A stretch of DNA of 64,000 nucleotides, taken from the NCBI GenBank assembly GCA_964035575.1, contig OZ037919.1, positions 310,001 through 374,000 on the forward strand. The letters are read 5' to 3'. The DNA comes from Rhynchopus sp. YZ270_cl-10. Lineage: Eukaryota > Euglenozoa > Diplonemea > Diplonemida > Diplonemidae. Below the pieces are notes generated by a model. The model saw nothing but the letters and a program-made list of their open reading frames with translations. It ran no database searches and was not told where the DNA came from. Both the position numbers and the translations under genes were made by a program. This document shows, one piece after another, positions 22,585-30,258 of this stretch; positions within the stretch are counted from its first letter, which is position 1, and the number at the start of each line of letters is the position of its first letter.

Positions 22585-22735
22585 AAAACTAGAATGTTTG
22601 AGGGGGTCCACCCCCCGGTACACCCGGTCATTGTACCAAAGGTACACTGTCATGAGAGGGGCTGTTGTATTTCAAGTCAAACTTTATGTAAGGTGAAGCA
22701 CAGAGAGGCTTAGGGTCATCTTCTAAACTTTTCCT
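22585..22735 (+). repeat. family D then family H repeats
   Basis: D copy with its longer head (GGGGGTCCACCCCCCGGTAC, CATTGTACCAAAGGTACACT, GAGAGGGGCTGTTGTATTTC), then AAGGTGAAGCACAGAG, GCTTAGGGTCATCTTCTAAA and a pyrimidine tail. Confidence 0.6.
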
Positions 22736-23050
22736 TTTTTTTGAAAAATTGTTGGAGTAGTGTAGTTGCCTCGGTTGTGTTGCCACATTTTTTTTTTCTT
22801 CCCTTTTCTTCGAAACAAATGTTGTATCTCAGCTCTGACGGAAACGATGGTGTTTGAGACGACGACAAGAACGCTAACGAAAAAAATAATCACAAAACAA
22901 GAAAATAGGGCGAAGGGCTTTTACCACACCGGACAAGAAAGCTGTCTTGAAACAACCAAACCACCCACACGACCCCCCCCCTTTTTTTTCTCTCTTTTCT
23001 TTGATCTAAATTCTGCTGTGAAGGAAAAAACCCTTCTGTTCGGCACCACA

Positions 23051-23215
23051 GGACTCGTTATTATGACATTACGTGACGAACGACGAAATAAGGGGAAAAA
23101 AAACGTGGGGAAATTACGCGCGCAATACGTCGTCACGCGGGCACCCCCTCGTCATGACATCGTCAAGGCCATCGTAATTACGATGTCATGACGCGCGTAA
23201 TGTCATTACGAGTCC
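23051..23215. mobile_element. 165-bp palindromic MITE
   Basis: The ends are GGACTCGTTATTATGACATT and CGTAATGTCATTACGAGTCC. An inner hairpin is built from GTCATGACATCGT and its complement. No TSD was found. Confidence 0.6.
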
Positions 23216-23642
23216 ATGGTGTGTGATTGTGGCCAATAATGGAAACCCTTCTTGGGCGAAGAGGATCATGCGTTGCACAAGATAGTACGTCGTTTGTCGT
23301 TCTTTCGCGCAAAACCGAGTCGCCCAGCACCTTCATTCGGCCCTCCCCGAGGTGCTTTCTCCCCCCCCAACCCCCCTGGTTCGTAGTGACTGTACTCCCT
23401 ACGGCATTATGCCATGCCGACAGAGTGCCTGATAACAGATTTAACTTTTTTTCAAAACACCCCCTACTCCCCCAACAGACATACAAAAGGGAACCCCACC
23501 CACCCCACCATAACACCGGGGGAAAAAACTACACATCTATTTCACGCTTTTTTTAGCGCCCCCTTTTTTTTCCCTTCTTTTTTCACAAACTACTTTACTC
23601 CCCTCCCCATCTCCCCCTCCCTCCTCCCCTCTCCTTTTTCCA

Positions 23643-25383
23643 ATGGTACCTCAAATACCGAGCACGATGAAGAAAGATACTGCGTCGGTTAAGAAGGATG
23701 CAAAACGCAGAACACCTACGGGGCCTACTGGACCTACGGGGCCTGGGGGAACATCGCAGTGGGAATTGGATCAGTTTCATTTGGAATTTGGATTGGAGAT
23801 GGACAGCATCTATGAGTCAAGCGAAACCTCGACCATGCTCTCATGCGAAGAAGACGAGGAAGAAGGGTCATCCCCATCCGCCCCAGAAAGGGAGGAAATG
23901 AGCGAGCCCCCTAGCCCAACAGGACACCCACGAACAACACGCGGTTTGAGTCAGAGTATGGGAGCCTCCCTCCGCGGCCGGCGGGTCTCCAGAAAAAAAA
24001 GCCATGACCCACATTCCGGACACGAAATCCCGGTTGAAACCGAAACTGATCCTTCTATACAAAAACCTCGTGGTCCTTTTATTGGCTGTTTTTCTTCGCT
24101 TATGCATCTTTTGGGGAGACGAGAGATTGAACCGTACGAATATTCTTGGTTCGAAACCCAAATGGTAAATCTCCGCAACATCCCTTTAGTTCAACGCTGC
24201 GCGAAACATCGCGAAGACGAAGTCTCTTTAACGTACCGCTTCATCGACAACATCAGAGCATTAGAAAGCACCGGAGATGGACCGTACACCATGGCTGCTT
24301 CAAAACCTCACGAAATGGATGGCCGCGGAGGGGAGTATCCACTTCTCTCTGATACGGTCGATGCGTATCAATGGTTGACCTGGCGGTGGCTGAGTAAGAG
24401 AGCGGAAATTGAAGATACTTCGGTAGCGTCGTCCGAAGAGAATGGATTTTATACTAATGTAGTGCAAACGGTGTTGTCTGTTGCGATCTGTATTTATGCG
24501 TTTTCGCAAGAGGAAGCAACGCTAGGGCTGTTGTTCTTTGTGACAGCAGGGATGATTGGTGTGATAGGTGTGGTATCTGCAACATATGGGTTTGTAGGTT
24601 GCATGTCGCAGTCACAGAGTGCCTTAAGACGGTTTTTTGCCTGTCAATGTGTGTTAATGAAGGTAGTAGGAGCACACCTCCTCGTATTAGCGACAGAGAT
24701 CTCAGAGCAGGACAGACAGTGTACCCCAACCCTTGGGTCGTATGCGGAAAATGAGCCGTCGTGTACGCCGTCATTGGCGTCGTTGGGGATTGCAACGGGG
24801 TTGGCGATTATATCGTTGTGTACCTGTGTATGTTTGAATTGATTTCAAAAAAAATTGAAAAAAAATGAAAAAATAAAGGAAGATTGTGTAGTGCGGGGTG
24901 GTGTATTCGAGTTTTTTTGAAATATGGGTCGGGGAGGGGGTAAAAACTGCAATAATTTTCTTCCAAAAAAAAAAAAAACAGTTCTTCAGCATGTACCACA
25001 CGATGACGTTGATTGACGGCCTGTCAGATCGTGAGGCAGTGATTCAGGAGGTGCGCATGTTTCGGTATTTCCAGCGAAGGATAGATGGTATGAGGTCATA
25101 TCTCTCTTTTTATCGGGTTCCTTTTTACATCTACTGTCGTAGGCCACAGGGTGCTTGTGCTTTCATCCGGATGGCTGGCATCGTATGTGGGTCAGTCGAG
25201 GGTGCCTGCATTCAACAACCACAGTTTTCTCTCTTTTTATCTCTTTTTATCTCTTCATCTCTTTTCTCAGAAATGGAGCTACAGATGGAGTCATTGGACA
25301 CCTTTGAGCTCCCAAGGCGGGTTATTGGGAATGATGGCGACGTTGACTACCTGGCCGTGGACGCCGACGACGAAGGAATGTGA
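23643..25383 (+). CDS. four-TM membrane protein, paralogue B
   Basis: Exons 23643..24827, 24982..25087 and 25271..25383 give 467 residues. The N-terminal 260 residues are polar and low-complexity, with TGPTGPTGPG near residue 26 and an acidic stretch near 69-75. Hydrophobic helices lie near 270-288, 293-316, 330-351 and 380-402. The helix 3-4 loop EQDRQCTPTLGSYAENEPSC matches paralogue A. The second exon (FFSMYHTMTLIDGLSDREAV...) continues the same alignment, which confirms the splice. The intron 2 acceptor is preceded by a family G-type block. Membrane location is inferred; the function is unknown. Confidence 0.8.
25165..25225 (+). repeat. family G variant before an acceptor
   Basis: GGCTGGCATCGTATGTGGG, GTCAGTCGAGGGTGCCTG and CATTCAACAACCACAG, followed by CT-rich sequence up to the intron 2 acceptor of paralogue B. 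Confidence 0.6.
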
Positions 25384-25915
25384 CGACCCACGCATGGGGT
25401 ATCGCACAATAGGTTATGGGGTAGGGCAGGACTGTCCGTCAAGGGTGCTCTGTTCGGGCTGAGGGTATGGGTGGTGTGGGTTGGAAAGTAGTGTTGTGGG
25501 GTAATGCCTCAAAGCGGAACATTGTGTGTTATGCGTAGATAAAAACATTGCTCATTTTTGATCAAAAATAAAATCCATGGAGAAATTGGAGGGTTTTGAT
25601 CAAGAATTTTTATATTCTTCACATTTTGCGTCTTCGAGGAGTCGAACCCGCAGTGGAGCGTGATTCTCCTTTTGACATGAGTGAGGGACTCATTATTAAA
25701 AAACTGACTTTACTTTGTTGTCTAAAACCAAAAAAAAAAAATCTTTTTGCTATTGCCTCATCGGTCATTTTTTCACACAGCGCTTTGTAAGGTAAATGAG
25801 TCTTTTTTGTTAAACCAAGCTAAGGTTACACACGTCGCGAAAGGGCTTACAATGCGCAACAATGTGTATCATGAGGGCCATATACATCTTCCAGCTCTTC
25901 TTTCCCCGCAATGGT

Positions 25916-25965
25916 AGATGCCTAAGAAACGAGAGGTTTTTAGGCTTATCTCAAAATTGTTGCTC
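25916..25965 (+). repeat. family H hairpin repeat, diverged
   Basis: GATGCCTAAGAAACGAGAGG, TTTTTAGGCTTATCTC, then AAAATTGTTGCTC and poly-T. The TTTTTAGG insertion lengthens the right arm. Confidence 0.5.
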
Positions 25966-25985
25966 TTTTTTCTCCCCCTCTAGGC

Positions 25986-26031
25986 CAGTGCTGTAAGAAT
26001 ACGTATAAGAATACGTATTCTTACAGCACTG
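25986..26031. mobile_element. 46-bp hAT-like micro-MITE
   Basis: Two perfect arms CAGTGCTGTAAGAATACGTA(T) meet over a 3-base loop. The exact 8-bp direct repeat CTCTAGGC flanks it (25978-25985 and 26032-26039). An 8-bp TSD with CAGTG ends is the hAT pattern. Confidence 0.85.
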
Positions 26032-26240
26032 CTCTAGGCAGACATCAAATCACCCCCTCTTTTGATGATGTGTGCACGTGAGGCATCTTCATCTTTCAAG
26101 TTTTTCATGTTATTTCTTCCCTCTCATTTGAAGTGCTTTCTCAAAACAGCGAATCAAAACAACAAAATCGTATTTTTTTTTTTGTCTTTTTGCCATCCTC
26201 TGTTTTTTCTGAGTGTGTATGATAGTATATTACAAAGCTG

Positions 26241-26484
26241 CCATGTCGTCAGCCCAGAGTCAGTAGGCTCTGCCACACCTTGGGGAGAGGTGTGCGGACT
26301 GTGTCTCCAAGAGGAAAAGGGAAGCTGTCCCCCCTGCCCCGTCGCAGTGTGGAACCCCGCTAAGTAGCACAACAACAAAACTAAGCAAGAGGCAGTACCA
26401 GTGGCGCGGCTACCAATAACTACCGCGTAGTCAGCGTCACGCCTACCATGGTAGGTTACAGTGAAAAAAAAAAAAAAAAAAAAA
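26241..26484 (+). mobile_element. poly-A-tailed retroposon-like insertion
   Basis: A GC-rich segment of about 220 bp ends in a run of more than 20 A. It is flanked by AAAGCTG at 26234-26240 and 26485-26491. It contains strong short hairpins (CACACCTTGGGGAGAGGTGTG is split as CACACCT/AGGTGTG; CCTACCATGGTAGG). No clear box A/B or known RNA was recognised. A SINE or a retrocopy of a structured RNA is likely. Confidence 0.5.
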
Positions 26485-26631
26485 AAAGCTGTACGTAGAT
26501 GTAGGTGTTGTGAAAACTAGCACTCCCCCGCGCCTTTGTTTCTGCTCATCGAAAGAAAACAAAAAAATAAAATAAAAAATGCAACGCTTCATTGAGACAC
26601 ACCACCCCAACAGAACTGGGGTAAAAAAGTA

Positions 26632-26676
26632 TAGTGAAGTTCATCCTCGGGTGTCTACACTAACCAAGTTTTCAAA
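26632..26676 (+). repeat. family L repeat
   Basis: AGTGAAGTTCATCCTCGGG, TGTCTACACTAACC and AAGTTTTCAAA, intergenic upstream of the GTPase gene. Confidence 0.7.
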
Positions 26677-26854
26677 AAAAAGAAAGAAAAAAAATCAGGT
26701 TCGTTTGAAAGAAATAAAACAGCATAACAGTTGAACGTAGCTTAGTATAATATTACCCCATCCACCCCACCCAGCCTTTTTTTTTTTAAACTGATCATCG
26801 GACCGAACGTTAACGAGATGACTATGTATCTGCTTACAGTTTTCCTGCAAGCAC

Positions 26855-26930
26855 GGGGGGTGCGATAACACACGGAGCGTCAGTGCCTGCCTCCCAGAGG
26901 CGTTGTTGTACCATCAACACCACCTTCCCC
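26855..26930 (+). repeat. family G repeat
   Basis: GGGTGCGATAACACACGG, AGCGTCAGTGCCTGCCTCCC, AGAGGCGTTGTTGTACCATC, AACACCACC and a pyrimidine run leading to a TGTGCAG site at 26952-26958. Confidence 0.6.
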
Positions 26931-27243
26931 CCTTTTTTTAAACCCGGTTGTGCAGGTCGTTCAAGCTCAGTTTTGTCGATAATCATCGTTTCATTCATTT
27001 GTCGTTAAGGCTGGGGTCAGAACCTGAGACTCACACACACACACACACCACTGGGAGGTGGACTTGTTTGTCTCCTCTTTCAGTGCGTGCCCGTCCGTGG
27101 CCATTTCCCTCTGTTGCATCGGTTTTGAGATTCGAGAAAACTTTCAAACTTTCAACTTTCAACATTCTCTTGTAGGGCACCCCACCCCCACCCCCACCCC
27201 CAGCCCCACACACACAACACCCCAAACACCAAACACCAATCAA

Positions 27244-29599
27244 ATGAACCTACAGCGACTGATGGAATGGGGGCTCAGCCGTACTCTTCATAAGATAGAA
27301 ACAAGCCGGTTTGCTGCGTTGTCAGCACTGCAGGCGGACATCGTTGCGAAGAAAGTCTCCGCCAAGCGCAATGTCATGCGCACGGACAACATTCTGCGGC
27401 TGGTGTTTTCCTCGAAAATGCAGAAGCCCGACGTTCTTGTGTGTGGGGAGAGCAATGCGGGGAAGTCGTCGTTCCTCGGGGAGGTGGTCTTTGTTGGGGG
27501 GCCCAACGAACGGCGACACTACGACGTTAGTCGGAAGGCAGGCTCGACCAGGAAAATCAACCGCGTCAACGTCGCGGACCTATACACTGTGACAGACACC
27601 CCTGGGTACGGGTACGTGGACCGCCGCAGCTGGAAGGCCGTCATGGCACAGTCCTTTCTCGCCATGACGACAGCGCTCACCCATCAGTACATCGCCGCCA
27701 TGAGTGCCTCGCTTCTGCACCGTGTGTACGTCCTCGTGCAGGCGCATAGAGAGGGGTTGTCCGCAGCGGACCTTAGAACAACAGAGGTCTGCGCAGAGAA
27801 CGGTGTGCCGTTCAGTGTTGTAGTGACAAAGTGTGATTTGGTATCACAGTCGGACCTCTACAAGACCGTGCAGAATATAAAGGAGCAGGTATGTTGTTGC
27901 ATTTTTCTTTTTCTTTTTGTATTTTCCTGATTAACGCGGTCCATTTTTCACCTTCTCCCGCACACAAACGGGTAGAGGACCCCCCCCCATCCCCACTCAC
28001 CCCCCTTCCACAGATTCCCGGTGTTGAGGTGATGCTGTTCTCCATCAAAGACGCTACCTCGATACGCGATGCGCAACTTGATATATTACACAGCGTGACA
28101 CGGTGGCTGGACGAGGAGGACCTGACGTACTCGACCCTGCGTCGGCTGGAGTACAACACACCGCCGCCGTCGACAAGCGAGGTGCAGGCGATCATGGAGA
28201 AATACCAGCGCCCGCTGACGGCAGACGAGCGCGATGCCGCAACACTCCGTGCGCTGGGCCGCACCCCCAACAACGAGACACGCGAGCAGCTCAAGAAGCT
28301 GCAGGCACGCTTCGACGTAGAAGCTGCACTCCTCAAAGAAGATCTTGCGCGTGTACAGCGTGAAGAACGCCTCAAACGTGGCGAATATACAGCACACCAA
28401 CCCCAAGGTCGTGGGGCCCGCATCGTGACCTCCGCAGACGACATCAAAGGGGTGGAGGACGTTTTTACAGAAACCCCAAAGGTGTGTTGAAAATGCTATC
28501 TCTGTTGTTCGGTCTCGACCTTCTTTTTTAGCAAATGCAGGTCTCCTTTTTTTCCTCTCTTTTTTTTCTTTATGCTTTCACCCCAGCTGGCATCGTATAG
28601 TGCGTCAGTCGGAGGTGTGCATGCATCAATAACTTCACTTTCTTTGCATTCGGGGGTGGCAGTGGTGTATAATAAATCCAATATTTTTGTTTTGTTAAAA
28701 AAAGGCAGGGTATTAGTTAGCTTTTTTTTTTCCGGCCAAATTCTGGTTATCTGGTTTTTTCCCTCCCCCAGCAGGAATCGCTATTTTTTCTTGTGGTCTG
28801 CCAAAAAAAGGGTCAACAAAAAATTTTCTGCGCTCCGCGCGAAAAGGTCCGTTCATTTCGCGTCAAAACATGATGACGTGGGATGGTAACGTACATCAGG
28901 AACCAAACTAACCTGCACTGGGCTCTCTCTAGCAAACAAAACCTTCCCTTAGTACAAGAAGAAACGGCGGTCATGGCATCAAAACTTTTCTGGCGAAGCC
29001 ACGGTACGCAACATTTCAAAAATTGTGACACATGTACAAAATCGAACATTTTCACAGCGAAACTATGGCATAGTAGGGCTACTGCTCATAATTTTTGGCT
29101 GCGCCACAGGCGCAGCCACGGTACGCTACTTTTTTATGATCGCCGATCCCTTATTCTCGCTCGATATGAGGAGGTTGGGCTGCTGGGGGGGTGGGTGGGA
29201 ACCGAACTTCCTTCAGGCCCCTGGCCAAAAAAAAATTTTTTTTTGAAAAATCCCGAATCTCACTTTTTTTTTTTTTTTTGAATAACCAGAATTGGGGAAT
29301 TCTGGTTTTCAAAACCAGAATTTGTACGGTAACTAATACCCTGAAAAAGGTGACCAAGCCACGAGAAGGCTTAGGATCATCTTATAAACATTTCTTTTTT
29401 TTTTCCTTCACAGTTTTTACCAGTCAAGAACATTCGTCGAGGTGTTAACTTCAGCAATGCGGAAGAACCTAAGAAGAGGCGACATGACGACCGCACTGGC
29501 GGTGGGAGGGCCTTCACGGACAGAACATCTGACCCTGACGCCCGCAAACGTAGCAACAGAAGACGGAGAGGTGGACAGAACACACTCATCGGTGGCTGA
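27244..29599 (+). CDS. EngB/GTPBP8-type GTPase with long basic C-terminal extension
   Basis: Exons 27244..27888, 28014..28481 and 29414..29599, all phase 0, give 432 residues. EngB (YihA) family GTPases act in large ribosomal subunit assembly; eukaryotic GTPBP8 is mitochondrial. G1 is GESNAGKSS at 68-76, the switch region GSTRKIN is at 100-106, G3 is DTPGYGY at 118-124, G4 is TKCDL at 195-199, and a G5-like FSIKDATSIRD lies just after the first junction. The usual EngB core ends near residue 250. The remaining 180 residues, helical then Arg/Lys-rich (KKRRHDDR, RRRRGG), are extra and may bind rRNA. Intron 2 carries CAGGG element copy 3 and a family H hairpin just before its acceptor. Confidence 0.9.
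28585..28645 (+). repeat. family G variant in GTPase intron 2
   Basis: CTGGCATCGTATAGTGCG, TCAGTCGGAGGTGTGCATGC and ATCAATAACTTCACTTTC. Confidence 0.6.
28706..29343 (-). mobile_element. CAGGG-ended TIR element, copy 3 (intronic)
   Basis: A 638-bp element lies in GTPase intron 2. Its ends are CAGGGTATTAGTTA and the exact complement, flanked by AAAAAGG. The interior is the reverse complement of copy 1, including two CACGGTACG/GTACCGTGG blocks and the GCGCTCCGCGCG segment. The right-hand duplication overlaps the start of a family H hairpin. Confidence 0.75.
29345..29395 (+). repeat. family H hairpin next to a real 3' splice site
   Basis: AAAAGGTGACCAAGCCACG, AGAAGGCTTAGGATCATCTT and ATAAACATTTC, then a pyrimidine run into the CACAG acceptor of GTPase exon 3. 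This is the clearest case of the family forming the end of an intron. Confidence 0.75.
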
Positions 29600-30258
29600 G
29601 TGTACGTAGTGTGCACACCACGACCCAGACAGCTCAATGGAAAGATACACATATCATCGCATTCACTCCAGAGCGATTTCTAGCCTCTTTCGCGTGGGGG
29701 GGAATAGAGTAGAGAGACCATCCCCTCCCATCTACCCCCCACCCCCTCAATAAAAACCTGTGATCGGGTGACATAAAAGGGAATGTGTGCCCTTCTCTCA
29801 AAAAAACCCCTACCAGCCCACCCCTTTTTCTCTCTCCTTCAATCCTCTTCTTCTTCTCTTGATATCCCCTCCCCTCAGACCACTGTGTCATAGTGCCTGG
29901 AAAATACCAGAAAATGAAATTCCTGCAATTTTTTTTCAAATAAACCCCCCTCACAGACCACACAACAGGATACCCATGTGTTTCTTTGACACAAATCTCT
30001 GTACACTTCCCACCCGATAAGAGAGGCGCCGCTCATCATACCCAAAAAAACCCCCTCTTTTTTTTAGGCTCACTCCTCTGGGGGGTTGCCAAATCCTTTT
30101 AATTTTTGTTACTAACACTCACAGTACTTTTGTGAGCGGAAAGTGCCAAACGTCGTTCACTCACCCCCCAACCGCACTCCGCTACACCACCACTACCTAA
30201 TAGGGTGAGATTAGCGTGTGTGTGTGTGGAAGCGTCAACGCATCATCGGAACTCTTCA
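29600..30258. other. intergenic, nothing distinctive seen
   Basis: 660 bp of C/T-rich and A-rich sequence with TTTTTTTTAG (near 30067) and other acceptor-like sites. No gene, MITE or dispersed family copy was recognised. Confidence 0.6.

Larger units (their letters stand above)
20135..23642. other. intergenic, no gene seen
   Basis: This 3.5-kb stretch between the two paralogous membrane-protein genes holds a 1.6-kb minisatellite-bearing element (20360-21973), an ACTAGT-rich segment (22010-22110), repeats of families G, H and D between 22240 and 22735, and a palindromic MITE (23051-23215). Confidence 0.75.
25384..27243. other. intergenic, no gene seen
   Basis: Holds a family H copy (25916-25965), a 46-bp hAT-like MITE (25986-26031), a poly-A-tailed insertion (26241-26484), a family L copy (26632-26676) and a family G copy (26855-26930). 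A CTTGTAG acceptor-like site ends at 27175, 68 bases before the next start. Confidence 0.7.

Noticed and set aside
25620-25660. tRNA T-arm-like string GAGGAGTCGAACCCGCAG on the minus strand
   Set aside because: The arm has mismatches and no matching anticodon or acceptor arm is nearby.
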